In this document: positions 27,606 through 36,033 of the stretch, in pieces
How the letters are laid out: every line of letters starts with the position of its first letter
Numbering within the stretch: position 1 is the stretch's first letter
From: Vicinamibacteraceae bacterium
GTDB lineage: Bacteria; Acidobacteriota; Thermoanaerobaculia; Multivoradales; Multivoraceae
NCBI GenBank assembly: GCA_012270995.1
Contig: JAAXHG010000030.1
Coordinates: forward strand, 79,416-143,415
Length of the DNA stretch: 64,000 bases
Direction of reading: 5' to 3'
Program-made: the position numbers and the translations under genes
Notes under the pieces: generated by a model
Told to the model about the DNA's origin: nothing
Seen by the model: the letters and a program-made list of their open reading frames with translations, nothing else
Databases searched by the model: none

Positions 27606-28238
27606 CTATGGGCACGCTCGGAGCGAGATGGCGAGGCCGGCGAGTACGACCAGCGCGCCGCCGACCAGGTAGGGCCAGAGTTCCCTGGCCATGCCGGCGG
27701 CAAAGCGACCGGCGAAGGCGGCCTGGGAAGGGGCCGCCGGGGCGGCTTCGGCGCTGTCCGCGGGGGCCGGCGCCGGAGCTTCGTCCGCCACCGGCGCCCG
27801 CGCGGCGAGTTGCTGCTCCAGGCCCTGCAGTCCCTGGCGGGTCAGCACCTTGGCCGAGCTGTCGAGCAGCCGCTGGCCGACGGCGGCGATGCGCCCGCCG
27901 ACCTGGGCATCGATCTCGTAGTGGAGCAGGGTGCCGTCGTCGCCCAAGTCCTCGAGGCGGAGCGAACCGCTGCCGTTGACGAAGCCGGGCGCGCCCTTGC
28001 CGTCCATCTTCAGGCGGTAGCCGTTCGGCGGATCGAGATCGAGGAGTTCGACGCCGCCCTCGAACACGCCCTGCACGGGCCCGACCTTCATTTTCAGCTT
28101 GCCGCGGAACCGGTTGTCGCCGACGGGCGCCATGTCCTCGCAACCCGGCAGGGTGCGCGACAGCACCTCCGGGTCGAGGATGGCCTCCCAGACGACGCCG
28201 CGCGGTACGTCCAGCGTGTGCGAGCCCTTGATCTTCAC
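27606..28238 (-). CDS. coxG: CoxG-like SRPBCC protein with C-terminal membrane anchor
   Basis: The 210-residue protein has an SRPBCC/START-like domain over residues 1-145, with VWEAILDPEVLSRTLPGCE and FRGKLKMKVGPVQG, both typical of carbon monoxide dehydrogenase subunit G. An Ala/Pro-rich linker and one C-terminal transmembrane helix (YLVGGALVVLAGLAISL) follow. CoxG proteins have been implicated in membrane attachment of Mo-hydroxylases, and the tail fits that. The GTG start at 28238 begins the domain exactly. It is the first gene of the coxGSLM run. Confidence 0.85.
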   Translation of the reverse strand: MKIKGSHTLDVPRGVVWEAILDPEVLSRTLPGCEDMAPVGDNRFRGKLKMKVGPVQGVFEGGVELLDLDPPNGYRLKMDGKGAPGFVNGSGSLRLEDLGDDGTLLHYEIDAQVGGRIAAVGQRLLDSSAKVLTRQGLQGLEQQLAARAPVADEAPAPAPADSAEAAPAAPSQAAFAGRFAAGMARELWPYLVGGALVVLAGLAISLRACP

Positions 28239-28256
28239 GTTCCGCGCAGGGGGCTT

Positions 28257-28291
28257 CTAGCAGCTTGCGCCGTGGAACGGAACGAAGCGAG
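28257..28291 (+). repeat. Half-copy of the 36.6-kb palindromic element
   Basis: CTAGCAGCTTGCGCCGTGGA and the following bases match, with four substitutions and one gap, the right arm of the palindrome at 36631-36685 read on the minus strand. Only one arm is present here. This suggests a dispersed REP-like family. Confidence 0.5.
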
Positions 28292-28297
28292 TTCTCG

Positions 28298-28361
28298 GGT
28301 GCAAGGTGCTGGTGAGGTGGGGGCTGGGGCCAAACATGGAGTCCGCGACAGGTTTGGCGGC
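28298..28361 (+). repeat. 64-bp repeat flanking coxG, copy 2
   Basis: Second copy of the repeat at 27541-27604, 55 of 64 positions identical, same orientation. Together with the half-palindrome at 28257-28291 it fills most of the 263-bp gap between coxG and the PKD protein gene. No gene is seen in that gap. Confidence 0.7.
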
Positions 28362-28501
28362 TAGGGGCCCGGCGACGAGCCGCAGTGTGAAGTAGTAGCT
28401 GTGGCAGACATGGCGCGGCAGGGTGCAGATCTACCACAGGGGGGCTGGTTGCTCACCGGGGGGTGGAGTCGGAACAGAGTCGGAACGCACGGGCGGGACG
28501 C

Positions 28502-29674
28502 TCAAGGCTCGCAAGGAAAAGCGGACGCGTCGGCCGTCGCCGGCGCGGGTTGGCCGGCCTGGTTCCGATAGCTGCGAACCTCGTTGGTGACCGTGTCGGT
28601 CACGCGGACCACGTAGCCCAGATCCGTCGTTGCCCCCGCGAACACCCACGCGTGGCCGTTGAGCGCGCAACCGTCGAGAAGCTTGACGAGTACCTCCCAG
28701 TTGGCGGCGTCGAAGAACCAGAAGATCCCCGAGTCGTTCGTCGCCGCGAAGACGACTCGGCCGGCGCCGCCGTCGCCGTTGGCCGTCCGCCATTCCGCCT
28801 CGACCGAGAACCGTTCGTCCTGGAGGCACAGCACTTCGGCCGAGGGCGTGCAGGCGCCCGCCGGGTCGCCGGGTCGGACGAGGAGCGTCTTTTGGGCTTC
28901 GGACACGACGTCGTGGCCGCTCACGCGGAGAGAGATCCGGTAGTAGCCGGGTTCGCTCCAGGTCCATTCGAACACCGCGTTCCGCGAGACGCCGCCGTCG
29001 CCCGTACTCCACGAGCGTTCGGCCACGTCGCCCGTGCTCACGTCTCGCAGGGTCACGGGCGTGTCCGTGAACGCGACGCAGAGGTCGGCCGCGCACTCGG
29101 CGCCGAGGACCGAGAAGTTCGCCGTCGGCGGTTCGGGCGGCGGCGGTTCAGGCGGCGGCGGATCAGGCGGCGGTGGTTCAGGCGGCGGCGGTTCATTGTG
29201 CACGATGAAGGTGTTGTCGTTCGTACCGTGCGGGCCGGGATGGGTCATCCTCTCGCCATCGCCGCGGCAACCCCATATGCATGGCTCGTCCGATCCGGTG
29301 CAGGGATCGTGCAGGTCCTCGTCGAAGTCGCCGGGGTCAAGCGCGACCGTTCCGTTCAGATTCGGGAGGTCGCCGCCCGAGAGGGTTGCATCCCATTCCA
29401 CGCTGCAGGCTTCCTCGTCCAGCTCAACTGGCGTCAAGCGGAGCGTCGCCGTCGTGCCGGAGACGACGAAATCGGTTGGATGCACATGCGTCACGGGCTC
29501 ATCGAACGTGATGAGCCAAGTGAGTTGGTCGGCGCTGGTTCGCTCCGCGGTCGGGTTCTTCCGCAAGATCGTACCTATGTTCGGCGAGGCGTGCACGGTT
29601 GTCGTCGCCGAGACCACGAACAGGACCTGCAACGAACAGATGGCGCGGGCCCCTGAGCGGAGAGACGGACGCAT
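28502..29674 (-). CDS. Secreted PKD-domain protein with proline-rich linker
   Basis: The 390-residue product begins with a signal peptide ending TTTVHA. A domain with LTWLITFDEPVTHVHPTDF (a bacterial Ig/cadherin-like repeat) follows, then a Pro/Glu linker of EPPPP units, and a PKD domain (TANFSV, WSTGDGGVSRN, WSEPGYYRISL). A C-terminal domain with WRTANGDGG, FWFFDAANWEVLVKLLDGC and VRVTDTVTNEVRSYRN completes it. I know the last domain as common at the ends of secreted proteins of Acidobacteriota-type genomes. The start at 29674 was chosen because the signal peptide begins there; upstream in-frame residues are basic and unlike a leader. It is probably a surface protein of unknown ligand. Confidence 0.75.
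   Translation of the reverse strand: MRPSLRSGARAICSLQVLFVVSATTTVHASPNIGTILRKNPTAERTSADQLTWLITFDEPVTHVHPTDFVVSGTTATLRLTPVELDEEACSVEWDATLSGGDLPNLNGTVALDPGDFDEDLHDPCTGSDEPCIWGCRGDGERMTHPGPHGTNDNTFIVHNEPPPPEPPPPDPPPPEPPPPEPPTANFSVLGAECAADLCVAFTDTPVTLRDVSTGDVAERSWSTGDGGVSRNAVFEWTWSEPGYYRISLRVSGHDVVSEAQKTLLVRPGDPAGACTPSAEVLCLQDERFSVEAEWRTANGDGGAGRVVFAATNDSGIFWFFDAANWEVLVKLLDGCALNGHAWVFAGATTDLGYVVRVTDTVTNEVRSYRNQAGQPAPATADASAFPCEP
29130..29195. repeat. 15-bp tandem repeat encoding the EPPPP linker
   Basis: Four 15-bp units (plus-strand form GGTTCAGGCGGCGGC with small changes) and a partial fifth lie in frame within the PKD protein gene, encoding EPPPP/DPPPP. Slippage at this repeat should vary linker length between strains. 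Confidence 0.85.
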
Positions 29675-29943
29675 GCGGAAGCGGATCGGGTTCCGGGTGA
29701 TCACGAACAACTGGGCACCAAACCGACTGCGGCGAGGGGCGCGGTCCGACTTCGGGAACCACGCGACTCCTGAACGACAGCGTAACGCAGCGGTCTTGGC
29801 CGACTGGACCAACGCCTGGCCTCGGGACCGGTCTCGCGACGAAGATGGACGCCGCAAGGCTCCGCCTCTTCACGGCGCCGAGCGGGCTTCTCGGGCCGCG
29901 GGCACGCGGGCCATACGTAGTGAGACGTTGACTGAGCCGTTCC

Positions 29944-30411
29944 GTGCTGTTGACAGCCCTTGTTGCGTCCCGACGCTACGGCCTTGGCTTGCTGGTCATG
30001 GCGTTGGCGGTGTTCGCCTTTCTCGCGATTTCGGAGGAGGTTGAGGTTCGCGACTGCTCCAAGTGCAACCGGTGGGGCGCTTGCCAGACCGTGAAGCGGG
30101 GGGCGCAGAACTGCACGTGGTACTCGGTTCCCGGCATTCGCCGCTGTCGGCAGTACGGAGGTCCTTGCCCGAAGGGTCGCGACAAGGGCAACTCGGTGCT
30201 GCCTACAGATAAGACGCCGCCGTCCAGCAACGAGTTGGTTGTCGCCGGGTTCTTCGTCGACGCAACTTCTCGTTGCGCTCCCGTTCCCCCGAGTCCGTGT
30301 CGGATCCCGAACGGCTCACTCCTTTCCTCCTGCGGCAGCTCTTCGGCCCCAGAGTCTGTCGGCGTCAACCAGGGCGTCGCGGGGGCTTCATTTCCCACTC
30401 CCGCTCCCTGA
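29944..30411 (+). CDS. Possible small exported Cys-rich protein
   Basis: This 155-residue frame begins with a GTG and a strong hydrophobic segment (LGLLVMALAVFAFLAI). It then has six cysteines in about 37 residues: CSKCNRWGAC, then Cys in QNCTWY, RRCRQY and GGPC. The spacing recalls thrombospondin-type disulfide modules, but this is not a firm match. The second half is Ser/Pro rich with no known domain. It ends 4 bases before the ATG of the next large secreted protein. No clear ribosome site was found. It could be a real exported protein or a chance frame; the signal-plus-cysteines pattern favours the former. The 269-bp gap before it holds nothing I recognise. Confidence 0.4.
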   Translation: MLLTALVASRRYGLGLLVMALAVFAFLAISEEVEVRDCSKCNRWGACQTVKRGAQNCTWYSVPGIRRCRQYGGPCPKGRDKGNSVLPTDKTPPSSNELVVAGFFVDATSRCAPVPPSPCRIPNGSLLSSCGSSSAPESVGVNQGVAGASFPTPAP

Positions 30412-30415
30412 TCGG

Positions 30416-32686
30416 ATGATCGGCGGGTACGTTCGTCGGGTCAGGGCCGCCTTGCTGGCGGCCCTGATCTGGCCCGCCTTGCCGTGCGGTGCCGAGACCG
30501 TTGCGACGTCCGTGAAGGTCCTGCCGGGCGCGGAACTACCGGATGCGGCATCAGTGCACGTGGCGGTCATCGACGCAACGGGAGAGACGCGGCGAATCGA
30601 TACGAACGTCGTCGAACTTGGCTCCGACGACGTCGTCACCTGCGTTGGCGATGGTGTCTGGTGTCCCCGGGTGAAGCCGCTTGAGGGCCGGACGGAAATC
30701 CTGCTGCCGGCCTATCGGCGGGCTTCATTCGATGCGGCGCTGGAGTTGCCCCTCGGCGAGATCTGGGCTGACGAGCGGCTGCAGGTGGAGATCTGGCTGC
30801 CACGGGCCGACCGGCCGGACACTCCGTTCCGGTTCGTCGAAGATGCGACGGTTCACGACTCGAACTCGGGACTGACGGCCGCCTGGGTCGGCCCCGCGGT
30901 TGTCCAGGACCTGCGAATAGCGGCGGAAGGCTGGGCCCCTCGGTACCGGTTCGACCTCGACGCCGCTTCCGGCGATCTGTCCCTGGGTGTCCTGCGACTG
31001 AACCGGGGCGCATCCTTGTCGGCGTTTGCGACCGACCTGGAGACGGGGGTACCGGTGGTGTCCGCGAGCGCGTCTGTTCGGCAATCGGACCTGGAGACCT
31101 ACGAGCCGCGGGCGGAGCGTCTGCGCGTCCAGGGCGCGACGAACGATCGCGGCTTCGTCCAGCTCGGGAACATTCCGCCCGGCGTCTACGACTTCGTCCT
31201 CGAGACGCCGGATCGGCCCCCTGCCTGGGTGCGGGGCGTGGAGATGCTGGAAGCCCAGGAAACATGGTTGGGCGAGGTCGAAATGGCGGCCTTTGCCCGG
31301 CTCGCGGTTCACGTCGATCCCCCGACCGACGACGGCGCCTCCTGGCGCGTCGAACTCGCACAGACGCACGATCCCTGGGATGAGACAGCGGCGCCGGCGG
31401 ACGAAACCGGCGTGGCGGTTTGGGGGGCGATCGCGCAAGGTCTCTATCGAATGGACGTGGTCGGCGCGCAAGGCGACCGCGTGTTCTCGCAGGAGCGGTG
31501 GGTCGGCGCCGCCGAGGACGTCTTCCTGCCGCTCGACCTCGTGCGGGTTAGCGGCCGGGTGTTGATGGGCCGGGAAGGCGTTCGCGCCGACGTCGACCTG
31601 ACCGCCGGCGCCGGCGATCGGATGTCTTTCGAAACCGACGCGGAAGGACGCTTTGCCGGCCGGCTGTCGAGACCCGCGAAGGACAGGATCGCCGCCCTGG
31701 TCGAGACGGACACCGGGATCAGCCGGATCTTCCAGGTCGAGCCGGCCCTCCGCGGAGGCGTCTACGAGATGACGCTTGAACTCGGGACGCATGAGATCAG
31801 CGGCCAGGTGCTGGAGAGCGGCTCTCGCGAGCCGATCGATGGCGCCTCGGTCGAGTTGTCGTTTCCGGCCGATCCCGAGTTTCTTGCGGCGCCCGAAACC
31901 ACCGACGCCGAAGGCCGCTTCGCGTTTCGAGGACTCGACGAGGGGAGTTACAGCGCCACCGGCTACATGTACGGCTACACCCAGTCCCGCCCCGTCCCGG
32001 TGCATGCAGCCGAGATGTCGGACCGGGACGACGACGAAGTGACGATCGTGTTGCAGCCCGGTGCGCCCGTCGACGTCTTCGTGACGTCCGAGAGCGGCGA
32101 GCCGCAGCGCGATGCTCATCTGTCGATCATCACGCTGACACCGGAGGGCGTCGGCGTCGGTGAGGCCACGACCGACCTTGGTGGCCGCGGTCGGGTGGTT
32201 GTCCCGCGGAGCGTCACGCCGGCGTCGGTGATGGTTCGCGCCCCGTCCGGGACTCTGTGGTCGGGGTGTACCGCTCTGCCGGACGAAGGAACGGAACTCC
32301 ATCTGCGGACACCGGCCGGCGCGGGCGGCACGCTGTCGCTCCGTCCCTCCGGAGCGGAGGTCGAAGCAGGCGCGGCCGATCAGGCGCTCATCTCGCTCGA
32401 CGGCGGTCTGATCACCATGCAGGACATGTTGAACTGGACGGCCGAGCTCGGTCTTCCGCACCAGGAGCTTCCGGTCCCGGAAGCCGGCGCGTTCAACGTG
32501 CCTCGGTTGGCGTCCGGTCACTACGGCGTCGTCGAGACGGCGTCGCTCGGTCTCGCGGCCTATCCGGCGGCCTGCCAGGGCGCCGTGCAGCCGGTCGGTT
32601 CCTGGGAGTTCCTGCCCGTCGGCGGCCAGCTCGAACTGCCTTTCCGGTTCGCGGACTACGAATCGGGCCTCTGGCTTCCCTACTGA
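30416..32686 (+). CDS. Large secreted protein with carboxypeptidase-regulatory-like repeats
   Basis: The 756-residue protein has a signal peptide (ALLAALIWPALPCGAE), so the ATG at 30416 is chosen over an upstream GTG at 30239 that adds non-leader residues. The body is a series of beta-sandwich modules of the carboxypeptidase-regulatory/SdrB type, with segments such as GNIPPGVYDFVLETPD, ISGQVLESGSREPIDGASVEL, TTDAEGRFAFRGLDEGSYSATGY and VDVFVTSESGEPQRDAHLS. No protease or enzyme domain is visible. Such proteins are usually extracellular or surface structural proteins. The neighbouring secreted genes suggest a small exported-protein cluster. Confidence 0.75.
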   Translation: MIGGYVRRVRAALLAALIWPALPCGAETVATSVKVLPGAELPDAASVHVAVIDATGETRRIDTNVVELGSDDVVTCVGDGVWCPRVKPLEGRTEILLPAYRRASFDAALELPLGEIWADERLQVEIWLPRADRPDTPFRFVEDATVHDSNSGLTAAWVGPAVVQDLRIAAEGWAPRYRFDLDAASGDLSLGVLRLNRGASLSAFATDLETGVPVVSASASVRQSDLETYEPRAERLRVQGATNDRGFVQLGNIPPGVYDFVLETPDRPPAWVRGVEMLEAQETWLGEVEMAAFARLAVHVDPPTDDGASWRVELAQTHDPWDETAAPADETGVAVWGAIAQGLYRMDVVGAQGDRVFSQERWVGAAEDVFLPLDLVRVSGRVLMGREGVRADVDLTAGAGDRMSFETDAEGRFAGRLSRPAKDRIAALVETDTGISRIFQVEPALRGGVYEMTLELGTHEISGQVLESGSREPIDGASVELSFPADPEFLAAPETTDAEGRFAFRGLDEGSYSATGYMYGYTQSRPVPVHAAEMSDRDDDEVTIVLQPGAPVDVFVTSESGEPQRDAHLSIITLTPEGVGVGEATTDLGGRGRVVVPRSVTPASVMVRAPSGTLWSGCTALPDEGTELHLRTPAGAGGTLSLRPSGAEVEAGAADQALISLDGGLITMQDMLNWTAELGLPHQELPVPEAGAFNVPRLASGHYGVVETASLGLAAYPAACQGAVQPVGSWEFLPVGGQLELPFRFADYESGLWLPY

Positions 32687-32794
32687 TCGCCCGCTGCATC
32701 CAAGCTCTTCAGCGGTTCGCTGCCCCGCTTGTCTCGCTGAAGTCGGTAGCGAGCGGTGCCCCGGCTGCGGCAGGAGGTCGGCGCAAGATGCGGG

Positions 32795-33850
32795 TTACGC
32801 CCGCACGTAACGAACAGCCGGGTCCTGTTCGGACTCAAGTTCACCGACGTTTTCGGCCACGAGTTCGCCTCTCTGGTAGAGGTACTCCACGTGCGCTCCG
32901 GCCTCTTCCAGGGCGAGCAGCACGGTGTAGCCGCGCACCGCGCCGAACAACCGGCGGCTGATGTCCGCCGTGGTCTGGGGCGCCCGGCAGGTGTCCATGA
33001 TCACGTCCAGCCGTTTGTCGTGGGACGCGCGGATCTCCCCGACCCGCGCCGTCACGTCCTCGATTGGCTCCTCGTGACCGCCGAGACCGACCCGGATGCC
33101 GTCCAGCGTCTCGACTTTCCCCAGCGCATCGAGGTAGTGGCCGAGGCCCATGTTCAGGGTCAGCGACTCGGGCGACTGGTGGGGCGTGATCCGCGCCAGG
33201 ACATGATCGGCGGTCAGCAGGATGTCGTCGACCCTCAGGCAGACCTGGCCGGGGCAGTGGCCGGGGACGTGGATCACTTGGATGTCGAGGTCGCCGCCGT
33301 CGGCGTCGGGAACCGCCCGGCCCTCCTCGAGCAGGAACTGGACCGGCACCGAGCCGTAGCGAGCCTTGGGTGCCGTGTACATCGTCATCAACTGCTCGCG
33401 CTTGCCGGCCGAGAGGCCGGCGCGGTTGAGGAACACGCGAAGCTGCTGCGAGGCGACGACGACCCGCTCCTCGTAGTGGGTCAGCACCCGGCGGTCGAGG
33501 ACGTGGATGCCGACCGGCGCGTCCGTGTGGCTGCGCACGAACTGGAGGCCGCCGAAGTGGTCCATGTGGCCGTGGGTGATCAGGATGACGTCGATGTCGG
33601 CGAGGCTCACGCGGACGCCGAAGCGGTCCTCGATCGAGGCCATGCCGCGCACCAGATTGTCGTTCGAGAAATCCATGCCCGAGCCGCAGTCCACCAGCAC
33701 GCGCCGGGCGCCGTCGTCGATCACGTAGACGTTGCCGAAGAAGTTCGGGAACACCTCCAGGTTCAGGGCGTACACGACCCGCCCCGCGGAGCTCACGAAT
33801 CGCCGCGGCGACTCGAGCTGCTTCTTCGCGTTCGACGTGCCTGCTCGCAT
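32795..33850 (-). CDS. Metallo-beta-lactamase-fold hydrolase
   Basis: The 351-residue protein has the MBL zinc motif THGHMDHFGG near residue 90, a third ligand region HVPGHCPGQV, and TADHVLARITPHQSP with the bridging Asp and a later His. A C-terminal DUF-type helical tail follows (GRVRE-like EIRASHDKR, RAPQTTADISRRLFG), typical of MBL proteins resembling glyoxalase II or hydroxyacyl-type hydrolases. The substrate is unknown. It lies 49 bp downstream of the UGSC selenoprotein gene on the same strand, so both probably share a transcript. Confidence 0.85.
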   Translation of the reverse strand: MRAGTSNAKKQLESPRRFVSSAGRVVYALNLEVFPNFFGNVYVIDDGARRVLVDCGSGMDFSNDNLVRGMASIEDRFGVRVSLADIDVILITHGHMDHFGGLQFVRSHTDAPVGIHVLDRRVLTHYEERVVVASQQLRVFLNRAGLSAGKREQLMTMYTAPKARYGSVPVQFLLEEGRAVPDADGGDLDIQVIHVPGHCPGQVCLRVDDILLTADHVLARITPHQSPESLTLNMGLGHYLDALGKVETLDGIRVGLGGHEEPIEDVTARVGEIRASHDKRLDVIMDTCRAPQTTADISRRLFGAVRGYTVLLALEEAGAHVEYLYQRGELVAENVGELESEQDPAVRYVRA

Positions 33851-33899
33851 CGTCCCGGTCAGGAGACCGTTCCCCGGCCTCCTCCGGAGGCGGGCCGGA

Positions 33900-34415
33900 T
33901 CAGTTGGTCAGGGCGGAGACGAGGGCGTCGACCGCCTGATCGGCGATCTCGCCCATCTCGTGGTCCGTACGGTCCTGGATCGGATGCCGCACGTAGACGA
34001 CCTCCGGCGAGGAGCCGAGCGACTTCGACTGCGACTCGGCCGCGTCCTGGAACTCGCACGAGGCGACGAACACGGACGGCAGCCCCATCTCTTCCAACTG
34101 GGTCGTGTCGTGCACACTGCACGACGTGCAGGACCCTCAGTCGGCCAGCGCTTCGATCACCGCGTCGCAACGCTGGGCGATCTCGGCGCGCAGGTCGGCC
34201 GGCGCCACCTTGGAGAAGGTGGGCTTGGTGAAGCGGAGCACGGACGCGCCGCGGCTTTCGATTCGCTGTTCGACGCGGTCGAGGAAGATGTCGCCGCGTG
34301 CCTTGGAGATGTCGAGCAGGGCGATCGTCTTGCCGTCGATGGCTTCGAGTCGAGGCGCCGCGGTGCGAGCCGGAGGCGCGGCCTCGTTCGTTGGATCGAT
34401 GAGGGTCTGGACCAT
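33900..34415 (-). CDS. UGSC-family selenoprotein (in-frame UGA as Sec93)
   Basis: Reading from ATG 34415 (GAGGAGA before it) gives 92 codons ending VIEALAD, then TGA (34139-34137), then GSCTSCSVHDTTQLEEMGLP in the same frame to a TGA at 33900. The product is 171 residues if UGA is read as selenocysteine. The sequence around it matches UGSC-family (seleno)proteins, where the motif is U-G-S-C-T-S-C or C-G-S-C-T-S-C. Annotated conventionally it would appear as two separate frames, or as one truncated gene. A hairpin right after UGA fits a bacterial SECIS. The redox role is unknown; Sec next to Cys96 suggests a thiol-selenol reaction. It is followed by an MBL protein gene and is divergent from a thioredoxin-like fusion. 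Confidence 0.85.
34107..34139 (-). other. Selenocysteine codon and bacterial SECIS hairpin
   Basis: After the UGA (34139-34137) the RNA can form GUCGUGCA-GUG-UGCACGAC, a perfect 8-bp stem (34125-34118 with 34114-34107) and a GUG triloop 20-22 bases after the UGA. Bacterial SECIS elements lie just downstream of UGA, with a short apical loop that contains an exposed G for SelB, at about this distance. The coding constraint does not by itself require such a perfect stem. Confidence 0.8.
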
Positions 34416-34451
34416 GGGTTTCTCCTCGGTAGGTCCCGAACGATACACGAG

Positions 34452-34463
34452 GGCAGCGCTGCC
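34452..34463. promoter_or_regulatory. 12-bp palindrome in the divergent UGSC/thioredoxin promoter region
   Basis: GGCAGCGCTGCC is a perfect palindrome in the 94-bp gap between the divergent starts at 34415 and 34510. It is a candidate shared operator. GC-rich palindromes occur by chance fairly often in this genome, so the support is weak. Confidence 0.3.
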
Positions 34464-34509
34464 GCGGACGCCGGTCGTGACTGCCTCTTCCCTGCTAGGG
34501 TCGCCGGCC

Positions 34510-35967
34510 ATGACCGCATCATCCGACGTCGCCGCTCCGGCGCCTCCGGGCTTCGATCAGGGTCTGGTGGCGGTGGTCAAGAAGGACTGTCCGACCTGCC
34601 AGTTGGTCGAGCCCGTGCTGGACGAGGTGCGAAGTCACCGGCCGGTGCTCGTCCTGACCCAGGACGATCCGGCCTTTCCGGCGTCGGGAGATCCCGTTCA
34701 CGACGCGGACCTCGTGCTGTCGCACCGTCTGGGAATAGAGATCGTGCCGACCCTGCTGGTGCGGGACGGTGGCTCGACCACTGCGACAGCGATCGGCTGG
34801 AACCGGGATCAGTGGCAGAAGGTCAGCGGCCTGGATGGCCTGGGAACGGACCTGCCGCCGAGCCGGCTGGGCTGCGGCGCGCTGAACGTCGAGCCGCCGC
34901 ACGTTGAGCGGCTCGCAGCGCTGTTCGCGCGAGGCGGAGCGCGCCGGGTCGAACTCGGCGACCAGGAGGACGACGTCGAAGCCTGCTTCGCTCGCGGCTG
35001 GACGGACGGGCTACCGGTCGTGCCACCGACGCCGGAACGCGTCGAGCGGATGCTCGCGGGCACCCGCCGCGACCGCTCCGAGGCCCTCGGACTCGTGGCG
35101 CCGGACTACGGCGAGTGCACGGTCGAGAAGGTCGCGGTCAACGCGGTGATGGCCGGTTGCCGGCCGGAGTACATGCCGGTGGTCCTCGCCGCCGTCGAGG
35201 CGGCGCTGACCGAGGAGTTCAACTGGCACGGCCTGGCGGCCACGACCTACTTTGCCGGTCCGGTCGTCGTGGTGAACGGCCCGGTGACTTCCGCCATCGC
35301 CATGAATTCGAAGATGAACGTGCTGGGCCAGGGCAACCGGGCCAACACCACGATCGGCCGCGCGCTTCAGCTCGTGCTGCGCAACGTCGGCGGCGCCCGG
35401 CCGGGCGAAGTGGATCGGGCCACGCTCGGCAACCCCGGCAAGCTCGGCTTCTGCTTCGCCGAGCGGGAAGACGACTCGCCCTGGGAGTCGCTGGCGGTGG
35501 AACGCGGCATTCGCGAAGGCAGTTCCGCCGTCACCCTGTTTGCCGGCGAAGGGCCGCGCGGCGTGGTGGACCAGTTGTCCCGGAATCCGGAATCGCTGTG
35601 CCGGTCGCTGGCCGCGGCGCTCTTGAGCGTCGCGAACCAGAAGCTGGTCGTCGGATTCGACGCCATGCTAGTGGTCGGATACGAGCACGGGAACGTGTTC
35701 CGCCGCGCGGGCTGGGACAAGGCCCGGCTGCGCCGGGAGCTCGATGGTCTGCTGGTGCGATCGGGCGCCGACCTCGTGCGTGGCGTCGGTGACTGCGACG
35801 AGGGATTGCCCGAGAGGATGGCCGGCGCCCAGGTGCCGAAGTTCCGTCCCGGCGGGCTGCAACTGGTTCACGCCGGCGGCAACGCGGGCCTGTTCTCCGC
35901 GGTGATCGGCGGTTGGGTGAGCGGTCCGGTCGGCAGCCAGCCGGTCACGCGGGCCGTTGGTGACTGA
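34510..35967 (+). CDS. Thioredoxin-like domain fused to a UGSC-associated C-terminal domain
   Basis: Residues 1-110 look like a thioredoxin/glutaredoxin fold: VAVVKKDCPTCQLVEPVLDEV with a CPTC redox motif (Cys27, Cys30) and a later IVPTLLVRDG cis-Pro segment. Residues ~130-485 form a separate conserved domain, with ARGWTDGLPVVPPTPERVERML, NAVMAGCRPEYMPVVLAAVEA and NSKMNVLGQGNRANTTIGRALQL. I have seen this large domain near UGSC proteins but know no proven function for it. The divergent arrangement with a UGSC selenoprotein suggests the thioredoxin part reduces it; this is inference. ATG 34510 is the first start that gives the thioredoxin fold. Confidence 0.65.
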   Translation: MTASSDVAAPAPPGFDQGLVAVVKKDCPTCQLVEPVLDEVRSHRPVLVLTQDDPAFPASGDPVHDADLVLSHRLGIEIVPTLLVRDGGSTTATAIGWNRDQWQKVSGLDGLGTDLPPSRLGCGALNVEPPHVERLAALFARGGARRVELGDQEDDVEACFARGWTDGLPVVPPTPERVERMLAGTRRDRSEALGLVAPDYGECTVEKVAVNAVMAGCRPEYMPVVLAAVEAALTEEFNWHGLAATTYFAGPVVVVNGPVTSAIAMNSKMNVLGQGNRANTTIGRALQLVLRNVGGARPGEVDRATLGNPGKLGFCFAEREDDSPWESLAVERGIREGSSAVTLFAGEGPRGVVDQLSRNPESLCRSLAAALLSVANQKLVVGFDAMLVVGYEHGNVFRRAGWDKARLRRELDGLLVRSGADLVRGVGDCDEGLPERMAGAQVPKFRPGGLQLVHAGGNAGLFSAVIGGWVSGPVGSQPVTRAVGD

Positions 35968-36033
35968 TCCCGGCGGCGGAGCATCGCGGCCGCCCTTGCG
36001 GCTCTTTCGCGACCGGGAGTTCTGACTCGATCG

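Noticed and set aside
29130..29195. Tandem 15-bp repeats as a CRISPR-like array
   Set aside because: Units are directly adjacent with no spacers, are in frame and simply encode the EPPPP linker.
34137..34511. Two separate small genes in place of the UGSC gene
   Set aside because: Both halves are in the same frame, match one known family across the UGA, and the second half lacks a start with a ribosome site.
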